Origin: Nostoc flagelliforme FACHB-838
Lineage (GTDB): Bacteria > Cyanobacteriota > Cyanobacteriia > Cyanobacteriales > Nostocaceae
DNA length: 64,000 bases
Assembly (NCBI RefSeq): GCF_014698065.1
Contig: NZ_JACJSI010000010.1
Location: 1 to 64,000 of the forward strand
Reading direction: 5' to 3'
Shown here: positions 17,803 to 26,230 of the stretch, one piece after another
Layout of the letters: each line of letters begins with the position of its first letter
Position numbering within the stretch: position 1 is the first letter of the stretch
The notes under the pieces: generated by a model
Database searches by the model: none
The model's input: the letters and a program-made list of their open reading frames with translations, nothing else
Told to the model about the DNA's origin: nothing
Translations under genes and position numbers: made by a program

Positions 17803-19197
17803 ATGTCAGAACTCTTTGCTACTACTGGAACTATTGCCGCGATCGCAACTGCTGTTGTCCCCCAACAGGGTAGTGTTGGGATTGTGCGGGTGTCCGGTTC
17901 TCAAGCAATGGCAATCGCCCAAAGTCTTTTTCATGCACCAGGGCGACAAGTTTGGGAAAGTCACCGCGTTTTCTACGGTTACATTCGCCATCCCCAGACG
18001 CAACAACTAGTAGATGAAGCCCTGTTGTTGGTTATGAAAGCACCCCGTTCTTACACCCGTGAAGATGTAGTGGAATTCCATTGCCACGGGGGAATTATGG
18101 CAGTGCAGCAGGTGTTGCAACTGTGTTTGGAAAATGGCGCTAGATTAGCACAACCAGGAGAATTTACTCTCCGCGCCTTTTTGAATGGACGATTGGATTT
18201 AACTCAAGCCGAAGGTATTGCTGATTTAGTGGGAGCTAAATCACCCCAAGCTGCTCAAAGTGCCTTAGCTGGTTTACAAGGAAAATTAGCTCATCCAATC
18301 CGTCAGTTACGCGCTAACTGTTTAGATATTTTGGCAGAAATTGAAGCTCGGATTGATTTTGAGGAAGACCTTCCGCCGTTGGATGATAAAGCAATCATAT
18401 CAGAAATCGATAAAATTGCCCTAGAAATAACTAGGTTATTGGCAACCAAAGACAAAGGTGAGTTGCTACGCACTGGTTTAAAAGTGGCAATTGTTGGGCG
18501 TCCGAATGTGGGTAAATCGAGTTTATTGAATGCTTGGAGCCGGAGCGATCGCGCCATTGTAACCGATTTACCCGGTACAACCCGCGATGTGGTGGAATCG
18601 CAGTTAGTTGTCGGGGGAATTCCCGTACAAGTGCTAGATACTGCGGGGATTCGGGAAACAACAGACCAAGTAGAAAAAATTGGCGTGGAGCGATCGCGTC
18701 GTGCCGCCAATGCAGCTGATTTAGTCTTGCTTACCATTGATGCTTCCGCAGGTTGGACAGAAGGCGATCAAGAAATTTACGAACAGGTAGAACACCGTCC
18801 GTTGATTATAGTAATTAACAAAATCGATTTGGTAAACAAAGATAACAGCAAAAATCCTCAATTTAAAATTGAAAGTCCAAAATCCCAGATTTTCACAGCC
18901 GCAGCCCAAAATCAAGGTATTGATGCTTTAGAAACAGCAATTTTAGAGATAGTTCAATCGGGAAAAGTGCAAGCTGCTGATATGGATTTAGCCATTAATC
19001 AAAGGCAAGGAGCAGCCTTAACTCAAGCTAAAATTTCTTTGGAACAGGTACAAGCAACCATTACCAAACAGTTCCCCCTTGATTTTTGGACAATTGACTT
19101 ACGGGGTGCGATTCAATCTCTCGGAGAAATTACTGGAGAAGAAGTAACAGAATCAGTTTTAGAGAGGATTTTTAGTAAGTTTTGTATCGGGAAATAA
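17803..19197 (+). CDS. mnmE: tRNA uridine-5-carboxymethylaminomethyl modification GTPase MnmE
   Basis: 464 residues. N-terminal formyl-THF-binding domain ([20 protein letters not shown]), helical domain, inserted G domain (G1 [11 protein letters not shown]2 TTRDV, G3 DTAGIRET, G4 NKID) and the C-terminal FSKFCIGK with the catalytic cysteine. With MnmG it modifies wobble U34 of tRNAs. Residues about 347-362 ([16 protein letters not shown]), directly after the NKID motif, are a low-complexity insert resembling dispersed intergenic AAAATTGAAAGTCCAAAATC sequence; it lies on the surface between G4 and G5. Confidence 0.97.
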   Translation: MSELFATTGTIAAIATAVVPQQGSVGIVRVSGSQAMAIAQSLFHAPGRQVWESHRVFYGYIRHPQTQQLVDEALLLVMKAPRSYTREDVVEFHCHGGIMAVQQVLQLCLENGARLAQPGEFTLRAFLNGRLDLTQAEGIADLVGAKSPQAAQSALAGLQGKLAHPIRQLRANCLDILAEIEARIDFEEDLPPLDDKAIISEIDKIALEITRLLATKDKGELLRTGLKVAIVGRPNVGKSSLLNAWSRSDRAIVTDLPGTTRDVVESQLVVGGIPVQVLDTAGIRETTDQVEKIGVERSRRAANAADLVLLTIDASAGWTEGDQEIYEQVEHRPLIIVINKIDLVNKDNSKNPQFKIESPKSQIFTAAAQNQGIDALETAILEIVQSGKVQAADMDLAINQRQGAALTQAKISLEQVQATITKQFPLDFWTIDLRGAIQSLGEITGEEVTESVLERIFSKFCIGK

Positions 19198-19398
19198 TCT
19201 CAAGTTCGGATAACATAGTTATGCTTCCTAAAGTCATTGTCCCCACTCTACCAAAGTTAGATTTTGCCTTCTTTCCGCTTGCTAAAGAATGGGTTTTCCC
19301 AAGTTTAATAATTAATTAAGCGAATATTATTATATAAACTAGAAAAAATCTTTTTTAAATTTTACTGTAGTTCAACTTAACTTACAATTGATAACTAA

Positions 19399-19905
19399 AT
19401 GTACATCTCAATTCGTCAAGCAACCATACAAGATACGGCGATCGTTTCGGATGTGCTATTAGAAGCAGCTTTGTGGCTCCAGCAGAGTGGTATGCCTCTA
19501 TGGCATGAGAGTGAGGTTTCGCCAGAAAGTATCTCTAAAGATGTTGCTAACGGCTTGTTTTTCATTGCTGAGTGGGCAGGTGAAGCAGTTGGTACAATTA
19601 AGTTTCAGCTAGAAGATTTACTTTTTTGGCCAGATATTTCTCAGGAAGAGTCAGCATTTGTACATCGCTTTGCAGTTCGACGGAATTACTCTGGTGGTAA
19701 AGTCTCTTCAGCACTTCTAGCTTGGGCTGTTGAATATGCACGAACACTTGGTAGATATTATTTACGTCTAGATTGCGATGCTTCACGTCCACACCTCAGA
19801 GCAGTATATGAACGTTTTGGTTTCCGTCATCACAGCGACAAAAAAGTTGGCGTTTATTTTGTCTCTCGCTATGAATATGAAATACCTCCACAATTTACCC
19901 TTTAA
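19399..19905 (+). CDS. GNAT family N-acetyltransferase
   Basis: 168 residues with the GNAT pattern: substrate-facing N-terminus IRQATIQDTAIVSDVLLEAA, core strand AVGTIKFQLED, acetyl-CoA site VHRFAVRRNYSGGKVSSALL and YERFGFRHHSD at the end. The pyrophosphate loop (RRNYSGGKVS) is slightly divergent from QxxGxG/A. Substrate unknown. Monocistronic and convergent with the histidine kinase gene. Confidence 0.82.
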   Translation: MYISIRQATIQDTAIVSDVLLEAALWLQQSGMPLWHESEVSPESISKDVANGLFFIAEWAGEAVGTIKFQLEDLLFWPDISQEESAFVHRFAVRRNYSGGKVSSALLAWAVEYARTLGRYYLRLDCDASRPHLRAVYERFGFRHHSDKKVGVYFVSRYEYEIPPQFTL

Positions 19906-19927
19906 TTTTTGAACCAATTAAATAAGA

Positions 19928-19971
19928 GTTATAAGTTATGAATTATCAATTTACAATTCATAACTTATAAC
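19928..19971. terminator. 17-bp perfect inverted repeat between convergent genes
   Basis: GTTATAAGTTATGAATT (19928-19944) and AATTCATAACTTATAAC (19955-19971) form a perfect stem with a 10-nt loop between the ends of the GNAT and kinase genes. It is built from ATAACTT heptamers and may serve both transcripts as an end signal. Confidence 0.55.
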
Positions 19972-19978
19972 TTATAAC

Positions 19979-21442
19979 TCATAACTCATTTTCTGTAGCG
20001 ATCGCTATTGGGATATTGTTAGCACTTGGCAGCTGCACTGTAAAGGTAGAACCTTCAGATAACTTACTTTTTACAGAAATAGATCCGCCACAACGCAGAA
20101 GCAATTGCTGTACTATTGTTAACCCCAACCCAGCACCACCATAATCTTCTGCTGAAGATGTACGCACACGATAAAAGCGGTCAAATATTTTGGGAATTTC
20201 GTTTTCGGCAATACCGATACCTGTGTCGCGGAATTCTAATTGGACATAATCGCCTTGAGTACGGGCACGCACCCATGCTTGACCCCCATTAGGAGTAAAC
20301 TTAATGCTGTTGTGCAGCAGATTAATCACAATTTGCCTCAGACCACCACTGAGGCACCAAACAGATGGGAGTTCAGTCGGTATAGTGTAGGCTAACATAA
20401 TCCCTTTTTCTTGGGCTAGAGGTTGGTAGGTACTGACTACTCCAGGCACAATATCTGAGAGACGCACCGATTCCAAAGTTGTCCCATCTAAATTCCGTTC
20501 TAGCTGCACCAGTTCTAACAAACCAGTAATCAGGGAATTCTGATGATCGCACTGCGTATTTAACATCTGTAAATAACGTTGTCGCTGGGGGGGTTTAAGA
20601 TTAGGGGAATTCAATAACGAGAGTGCTGTTTTCATGTGCGTTAGAGGTATACGCAATTCCTGACATACATTATTTAGATATTCATCTTTTTGTTGCTCTT
20701 TGTTGTATAGTTCTTGATTTTGCTGCTGCAACTTAGTAGTGCGTACTGTGATGATTTGACGATTAATTTCATCTTGTCGCAGGAGTTGTTTAGCCAACAG
20801 TTGATTCATCAGTGTGGCTTGGGGCACAGCTGGACAAATAAAACTAGCAGGTATTGGGGATGATTCTGGCGCGTAGACACCTAGGGGCTTGTCGTTAGAC
20901 ATCGCTTGTTGGATACCATCTAATACTTGCTGAATTACTCTCCCTTCAACAGTAGTTATAATCAGCAATGGCTGGTTTTTATTAGTATTTACCTTCCCCG
21001 ATGTCAGATTTTTACGTTTTTTAAGTGGTCGATGAGCCAAAATTAAACTGCAAAACTGCGGCGATAATACCATCAGAAAGTTTTCCCGTCGCAGTTGGCT
21101 GTTTGGTGGTAGGTAAACGGGGACATCATAGGGGGATGAAGGGGTATTTTCTTCCCCTGCTTCCCCATCTCCCTCTTTCCCCCTCTCGTCAATCTGGCAA
21201 GTATAAATTAAACTAGACCCACCTATCGAGGATTGATACCGGGCTAATTCTGATTGCCAAATTTTTTCTGGTGGTAACTTCACCCATAAAGTGGCTGCAA
21301 TTTGCTGCTCAATTAGTAAGTCAATTTGCGCTCTCACGAGTGATAGTAGAGTAGCAGGACTGAGGGACAATGGTTTAGGAGGCGCTTGCACTCCCATGAT
21401 CAGTTGATAAACAGACAGATCCTTAGCCAGAGAAACATTCAT
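19979..21442 (-). CDS. Histidine-kinase-like sensor with Gln at the phosphorylation site
   Basis: 487 residues, soluble. N-terminal sensory region (about 1-175, possibly of DICT type), coiled stretch (about 215-255), dimerisation helix and an intact ATPase domain: N box LHNSIKFTPNGG, G1 FRDTGIGIAENEIPKIFD, G2 GGAGLGLTIV. The H box reads NNVCQELRIPLTHMKTAL: position 261, where kinases have the phospho-accepting His, is Gln (codon CAG). I believe related cyanobacterial proteins share this, so it is probably a family trait. Residues about 86-102 (ERGKEGDGEAGEENTPS) are encoded by repeat-like G/A-rich DNA. No response regulator is adjacent. Confidence 0.85.
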   Translation of the reverse strand: MNVSLAKDLSVYQLIMGVQAPPKPLSLSPATLLSLVRAQIDLLIEQQIAATLWVKLPPEKIWQSELARYQSSIGGSSLIYTCQIDERGKEGDGEAGEENTPSSPYDVPVYLPPNSQLRRENFLMVLSPQFCSLILAHRPLKKRKNLTSGKVNTNKNQPLLIITTVEGRVIQQVLDGIQQAMSNDKPLGVYAPESSPIPASFICPAVPQATLMNQLLAKQLLRQDEINRQIITVRTTKLQQQNQELYNKEQQKDEYLNNVCQELRIPLTHMKTALSLLNSPNLKPPQRQRYLQMLNTQCDHQNSLITGLLELVQLERNLDGTTLESVRLSDIVPGVVSTYQPLAQEKGIMLAYTIPTELPSVWCLSGGLRQIVINLLHNSIKFTPNGGQAWVRARTQGDYVQLEFRDTGIGIAENEIPKIFDRFYRVRTSSAEDYGGAGLGLTIVQQLLLRCGGSISVKSKLSEGSTFTVQLPSANNIPIAIATENEL

Positions 21443-21653
21443 GAGTCAAGCACAAAAAGGATGAAGCAACAAGTAATTCTGTCTTCGATTTTCACCTTTA
21501 TGTGTGCATTTTTTACAAAATCCCGACGGAAAAATACATTAAGTATAAAAACTCTACTTACAAGGGGGTGGGGAGTGGGGGCAGGGAGCAAGGGAGAAGA
21601 GTTTTCCCCTCTGCCTCTTTTCCATACCCCATCTCCAATGCCCAATACCCGAA

Positions 21654-23153
21654 TTAAACTTGTATGTTCAGTCTTTCGTGTAAAGCGTCGCGTGCGTGTT
21701 CTCGGTCATCAAAATGGATTTTTTCGGTGCCGAGAATTTGATAGTCTTCGTGACCTTTACCAGCAAGCAACACTCCATCACCGGGTTGTGCTTGTAAGAT
21801 AGCGGTACGAATTGCAGTAGCCCGATCGCAAATTACAGTTGGTTGTACTGTGTCAGCAATTACCGCTAAAATATCTTGCAAAATCCTTTCTGGGTCTTCA
21901 GTCCGGGGATTATCTGATGTCACCACTGCCACATCAGCTAACTCAGCCGCAATTTTACCCATTTTTGGGCGCTTAGTGCGATCGCGATCGCCACCACAAC
22001 CAAACACGCAAATCAGTTTACCAGGTATAAATGGGCGTGCAGCTTTCAGCAAATTTTCTAAACTATCAGGTGTGTGGGCATAATCCACAATCACGCTAAT
22101 ATTTTGGTCAGCATCAATTTGTACCCGTTCCATCCGTCCGGGGACTCCGGGAAACTCAGGTATCACAGATGCAACTAACTGCAAATCTAGCCCTAAGTGT
22201 AAAACTGCTCCTACGGCTGCTAGAAGATTTTCTAAATTATATTGTCCGACTAGGGGCGATCGAAAAGCTACATCACCCTTTGGTGTATGTAATGTACCAC
22301 TAACACCATTTGGCTGGTAACTTAAATCGCTCATCCATAAATCGGCGCTGTTGTCGTTGACACTGTAACTCCAAACCTGTTCGGAATTCAACGAAGCAAT
22401 TAACCGCTTCCCGTAAGAATCATCAGCATTAATTATTGCTCGTCCCTTGAGATAATCAGGGCTAAATAACAACGCTTTGGCGGCAAAGTAATCTTCCATG
22501 TCGGTGTGATAATCAAGATGGTCTTGGGTAAGATTACTGAATACCGCCACCTCAAATTGACAACCCAACACTCTACCTTGAGCCAAAGCGTGAGAACTTA
22601 CTTCCATCACCCCAAACTCACTACCAGCCTTTACAGCCTCTGCTAGCTGCTGTTGCAGTTCCACCGCAAAGGGCGTAGTGTGGGCAGCAGTTTGCTCAAA
22701 ACCTGCCCAACGAGTGTAGAGAGTTCCCATTAAAGCTGTAGCTAGATTAGCTTTGATGAGCAGAAATTCAATTAGATGAGTAGTTGTAGTTTTGCCATTT
22801 GTACCAGTTACACCTACCAGCTTGAGTTTTCGCCCCGGATAACCGTAAAAAGCACTGGCTATCTGGGCACAAGCTTGAGTTATGTTACTTGCACTAATGA
22901 CCACAGCCTCATTTGTGGGAGGATTTTTTTGTGCAGCTTCGGGAGAAACGATCGCAGCTACAGCCCCGGATGCGATCGCACTTTGCCAAAATTCCCCACC
23001 ATCAACGCGCGTTCCTGGCATCCCAATAAACAAATCTCCCGCACTACAAGCATGGGAATTCGTCTTCAAACCCCTAACTTCCACATCCTCCATCGGATGG
23101 CTAGGCAATTTTTCAACACTGTCTACCGCCGTTAGTAATTCCCGCAATTTCAT
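21654..23153 (-). CDS. murE: UDP-MurNAc-L-Ala-D-Glu:meso-diaminopimelate ligase
   Basis: 499 residues, Mur ligase fold in three domains. ATP loop GVTGTNGKTTTTHL, carbamylated-lysine region, and the DNPRTEDP motif (DNPR) that selects meso-diaminopimelate over lysine. It adds DAP to the peptidoglycan precursor in the cytoplasm. Same strand as the glutaredoxin-like gene upstream with a 53-bp gap. No other mur genes are nearby, as usual for cyanobacteria. Confidence 0.97.
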   Translation of the reverse strand: MKLRELLTAVDSVEKLPSHPMEDVEVRGLKTNSHACSAGDLFIGMPGTRVDGGEFWQSAIASGAVAAIVSPEAAQKNPPTNEAVVISASNITQACAQIASAFYGYPGRKLKLVGVTGTNGKTTTTHLIEFLLIKANLATALMGTLYTRWAGFEQTAAHTTPFAVELQQQLAEAVKAGSEFGVMEVSSHALAQGRVLGCQFEVAVFSNLTQDHLDYHTDMEDYFAAKALLFSPDYLKGRAIINADDSYGKRLIASLNSEQVWSYSVNDNSADLWMSDLSYQPNGVSGTLHTPKGDVAFRSPLVGQYNLENLLAAVGAVLHLGLDLQLVASVIPEFPGVPGRMERVQIDADQNISVIVDYAHTPDSLENLLKAARPFIPGKLICVFGCGGDRDRTKRPKMGKIAAELADVAVVTSDNPRTEDPERILQDILAVIADTVQPTVICDRATAIRTAILQAQPGDGVLLAGKGHEDYQILGTEKIHFDDREHARDALHERLNIQV

Positions 23154-23206
23154 TTTGTGAACCTCGTCACCTTCTTGATCTTGCGCTTATTCTGCATTAT
23201 TTTTCT

Positions 23207-23494
23207 CTAATTGGCTAAATACTTACGCAACATTTGCTCCAACTGCTGCACACTAGCACGAGGAGAAGGACGAGGCAATGGTGCTTCTATAATTTCTCCC
23301 TCCGTGCCCTTGGCGTCTTGGCGGTTCGATAAATAAAGTACTGGCACCTCATACTCATACGCACTAAACCAATCTTCACGAGTCGTAATATCCCTAACTT
23401 CCAACTCGAAACTAAGATTTTGGATTTGTTCTAACTTTTCTTGCAAACCTTCACATAAATGACAGCCAGGTTTACTGTATAAAATTAATCGCAT
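23207..23494 (-). CDS. Glutaredoxin-like protein (DUF836 family)
   Basis: 95 residues, thioredoxin fold: LILYSKPGCHLCEGLQEKLE with the CxxC redox motif at Cys10/Cys13, and VPVLYLSN with the cis-proline. DUF836/glutaredoxin 2-like proteins are thiol-disulfide exchangers of unclear partner. It is divergent from the DUF952 gene, with only 16 bp between the two start codons, and lies just upstream of murE on the same strand. Confidence 0.85.
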   Translation of the reverse strand: MRLILYSKPGCHLCEGLQEKLEQIQNLSFELEVRDITTREDWFSAYEYEVPVLYLSNRQDAKGTEGEIIEAPLPRPSPRASVQQLEQMLRKYLAN

Positions 23495-23510
23495 TTGTTA
23501 ATTAATTACA

Positions 23511-23861
23511 ATGAACACTATTTTACATATCACCAAAAGCGAACAATGGGAAGAAGCAAAAATTCTCGGAACCTATCGGGATGATACGTTAGAGTCGGAA
23601 GGATTTATCCACTGTTCGACACCAGCACAAGTTATCTGGGTTGCAAATCGTTTTTTTGTGAATCAAAAGGGTTTGGTAATTCTTTGCATTGATTCTGATC
23701 GAGTTAAAGCTGAAATTCGTTATGAAGCTGCGGAGGTAGATAATTTATTTCCTCATATTTATGGTGAGTTAAATATTGATGCTGTGTTTCAGGTTGTTGA
23801 TTTTGAGGCGGGGGAAGATGGATTTTTTGTGTTGCCGAAAGAGGTTATAAGTTTAGAATAA
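23511..23861 (+). CDS. DUF952 family protein
   Basis: 116 residues with the DUF952 pattern: HITKSEQWEEAKILGTYR at the start, SEGFIHCSTPAQV in the middle and FPHIYGELNIDAVFQVVDFE. The family is related to ADP-ribosyltransferase-like folds and has no known function. Downstream and 19 bp away begins the atzG-atzE-type pair, so the three may form one transcript. Confidence 0.85.
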   Translation: MNTILHITKSEQWEEAKILGTYRDDTLESEGFIHCSTPAQVIWVANRFFVNQKGLVILCIDSDRVKAEIRYEAAEVDNLFPHIYGELNIDAVFQVVDFEAGEDGFFVLPKEVISLE

Positions 23862-23880
23862 CGACCGCAAAGGAAGAGAG

Positions 23881-24069
23881 ATGGAAAGAGAAGGCTTTAG
23901 TGTAGGTGAATATGTTGATCAAATGGCGTTGTTGTTGGATTTGCAGCTAAGGGATGAGTATCGAGATGGTGTGGTGGGAAATTTTGAGAGAATTAGTGCG
24001 ATCGCTAATCTGGTAAATTCTTTTCCTCTAGGGGAGGATATTGAAGTTGCACCAGTTTTTGAACCATGA
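23881..24069 (+). CDS. DUF4089 / AtzG-like small subunit
   Basis: 62 residues (EYVDQMALLLDLQLRDEYRDGVVGNFERI, then LVNSFPLGEDIEVAPVFEP). This matches the short DUF4089 proteins that pair with AtzE-type amidases; AtzG forms a heterotetramer with AtzE in 1-carboxybiuret hydrolase. Its stop overlaps the next start by 4 bp (ATGA), indicating translational coupling. Confidence 0.8.
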   Translation: MEREGFSVGEYVDQMALLLDLQLRDEYRDGVVGNFERISAIANLVNSFPLGEDIEVAPVFEP

Positions 24070-25442
24070 ATGATGCTGTATCGATAGCTGCTGCTGTGCG
24101 TGAAGGTAAAGTTAGCGCGGTGGAAGTTACTAAGGCTGCGATCGCACGAATAGCAGCGCGGGATAATCAACTTAATTGTTTTACGGCTGTGACTGCTGAA
24201 ACGGCTTTAACAGATGCAGCCCGCATTGACAGGGAAATTGCCCAAGGTAATAATCCTGGAACGCTTGCTGGAGTGCCTTTTGCGGTGAAAAATCTCTTCG
24301 ATATCGCTGGTTTAACAACTCTGGCAGGGTCGAAAATCAATGCAGAGAACCCAGCAGCTAGTCAAGATGCAACAGCAGTAGCAAAGCTGAAACAAGTGGG
24401 TGCTGTGCTGGTTGGCGCTTTGAATATGGATGAGTACGCTTATGGGTTTGTGACGGAAAATTCCCATTACGGTGCTACTCACAACCCCCATGATTTACAG
24501 CGAGTTGCTGGTGGTTCATCGGGTGGTTCGGCGGCGGCTGTTGCTGCTGGGTTAGTACCGTTGACGCTGGGTTCTGATACAAATGGTTCGATTCGTGTTC
24601 CGGCGGCGTTGTGTGGCGTTTTTGGTTTTAAGTCGACTTACGGTAGGTTATCTCGTGCTGGGGTAGCTTTATTTTCTAGCAGTTTTGACCACGTTGGTCC
24701 TTTTGCGCGTTCGGTACAGGATATCGCCACGGTGTTTGATGTGCTTCAGGGAGAAGATGATCGCGATCCCATTTGCACTAAGCGTCCGCCTGAATTGGTT
24801 TTACCACAACTTGAACAAGATATTTCTGATATAAGAATTGCGATCGCTGCTGATTATTTCACCAAAGGCGCAGAACCGGAAGCTTTAGCAGCAGTGCAAA
24901 AGATAGCTGATGCAATAGAAGTCACTGAATACGTAACCATACCAGAAGCACACCGCGCCCGTGCAGCAGCGTTTGTGATTACAGCTAGCGAGGGCGCAAA
25001 TCTGCATTTGGATAAATTGCGATGTCGTCCTCAAGATTTTGATGCAGCAACACGCGATCGCTTTTTGGCTGGGGCGTTAATTCCTAGTAGCTGGTATCTG
25101 CAAGCACAACGCTTTAGAAAATGGTACCGCGATCGCGTTCGGGAAGTTTTTCAAAATGTGGATGTAATTCTTGCCCCAACTACACCAATTTCTGCACCGC
25201 TAATTGGTCAATCAACTATGATTTTAGATGGCGAAGAAATTCTTGTTCGTCCTCATTTAGGGTTATTCACTCAACCATTATCTTTCATTGGTTTACCCGT
25301 TTTATCAGTACCGATTCAGCGCCCAAATAAATTACCTTTAGGTGTGCAATTAATAGCAGCACCATATAATGAAACGTTAATTTTACAGGTTGCGGCTGCG
25401 TTAGAGGTAAAGGGTGTAGTTGGAGTAAAAATCTTAGTATAA
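24066..25442 (+). CDS. AtzE-family amidase
   Basis: 458 residues of the amidase signature family. The Lys-Ser-Ser site is visible: Lys in GVPFAVKNLFDIAG, and GGSSGGSAAAVAAGLVPL followed by GSDTNGSIRVPAALCG with the nucleophilic Ser. Overlap with the AtzG-like gene supports AtzE rather than GatA. AtzE hydrolyses 1-carboxybiuret in s-triazine/cyanuric acid breakdown; in a cyanobacterium the natural substrate may be another ureido or amide compound. No cyanuric acid hydrolase or allophanate hydrolase gene is seen here. Confidence 0.85.
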   Translation: MNDAVSIAAAVREGKVSAVEVTKAAIARIAARDNQLNCFTAVTAETALTDAARIDREIAQGNNPGTLAGVPFAVKNLFDIAGLTTLAGSKINAENPAASQDATAVAKLKQVGAVLVGALNMDEYAYGFVTENSHYGATHNPHDLQRVAGGSSGGSAAAVAAGLVPLTLGSDTNGSIRVPAALCGVFGFKSTYGRLSRAGVALFSSSFDHVGPFARSVQDIATVFDVLQGEDDRDPICTKRPPELVLPQLEQDISDIRIAIAADYFTKGAEPEALAAVQKIADAIEVTEYVTIPEAHRARAAAFVITASEGANLHLDKLRCRPQDFDAATRDRFLAGALIPSSWYLQAQRFRKWYRDRVREVFQNVDVILAPTTPISAPLIGQSTMILDGEEILVRPHLGLFTQPLSFIGLPVLSVPIQRPNKLPLGVQLIAAPYNETLILQVAAALEVKGVVGVKILV

Positions 25443-25476
25443 AATACGTGAATATTGTTGTTTTTATAAAATTAAA

Positions 25477-25983
25477 TTATACTCCCTGAAAAGCTTTTGG
25501 GTAAACAACTTTTCCCTTATATCTTTGGTGATAGTTTTGCAGTGGTTTGACCATGAAAACATCCTCCGGGACTGGAAAGGGAGACTCAATATCATAACCG
25601 ATTGATGACTCAAAACCAAAACGAGTATAGAAATGTGGATGACCTAATACAATTACTATAGGTTCTCTTCTTTCATCTGCTAGTTCTAACCCTACTTTTA
25701 TTAGTGCGCTACCAATACCCTGTCTTTGAAACTTTGAATGAACTGCCAAAGGTGCTAAACCGAGTACCTGTAGTGTTTCTTCACTCACCAGATCAATGTA
25801 GCTGAATAAAATATGACCGACTACAACATTTTCAACCTCTGCAACCAGAGAAAGTTCTGAAATATAGCAGTCAGAACGGCGAATTTCCTCCACAAGTTTC
25901 GCCTCGTTTTCTTGCCCAAAGGCTAATGTATTCACCTCAGCTATTACTGTATAGTCTGACAGAGTTTCACAACGAATATGCAT
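25477..25983 (-). CDS. GNAT family N-acetyltransferase (YhbS-like)
   Basis: 168 residues. N-terminus IRCETLSDYTVIAEVNTLAF, core VVGHILFSYIDL, acetyl-CoA loop KFQRQGIGSALIKVGLELA (QxxGIG) and HPHFYTRFGFESSIGYDIESP, a pattern seen in YhbS-type acetyltransferases. Substrate unknown. Convergent with the amidase gene at 34 bp. Confidence 0.88.
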   Translation of the reverse strand: MHIRCETLSDYTVIAEVNTLAFGQENEAKLVEEIRRSDCYISELSLVAEVENVVVGHILFSYIDLVSEETLQVLGLAPLAVHSKFQRQGIGSALIKVGLELADERREPIVIVLGHPHFYTRFGFESSIGYDIESPFPVPEDVFMVKPLQNYHQRYKGKVVYPKAFQGV

Positions 25984-26184
25984 GATTTGAAAAGCAATTC
26001 TTTAATAATCCAGTTTGGTCGATATTCTACAGGAATCTCTATTTTTTACAAAAATGTTAAGAGTGCGGCAATGCTAAATCAATCGATAAGCTCTGATGCA
26101 AGTAAAAAAATAAACCGTATTATAGTGAGGCGATTAGCATAAAATTTTACCCCTCAAAACTTTTCAAAGAACATTTAATGGTTA

Positions 26185-26205
26185 TTCCCAGTCAAAGACT
26201 GGGAA
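26185..26205 (-). terminator. Hairpin after ctpA
   Basis: TTCCCAGTC and GACTGGGAA form a perfect 9-bp stem with a 3-nt loop, 25 bp beyond the ctpA stop. No T-run follows on the minus strand, so termination is plausible but unproven; it is also a common dispersed repeat. Confidence 0.45.
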
Positions 26206-26230
26206 CAAGGCAATTCCTAACTCCTAACTT

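Noticed and set aside
18303-18737. 144-codon frame antisense to mnmE
   Set aside because: Shadow of the conserved mnmE coding sequence.
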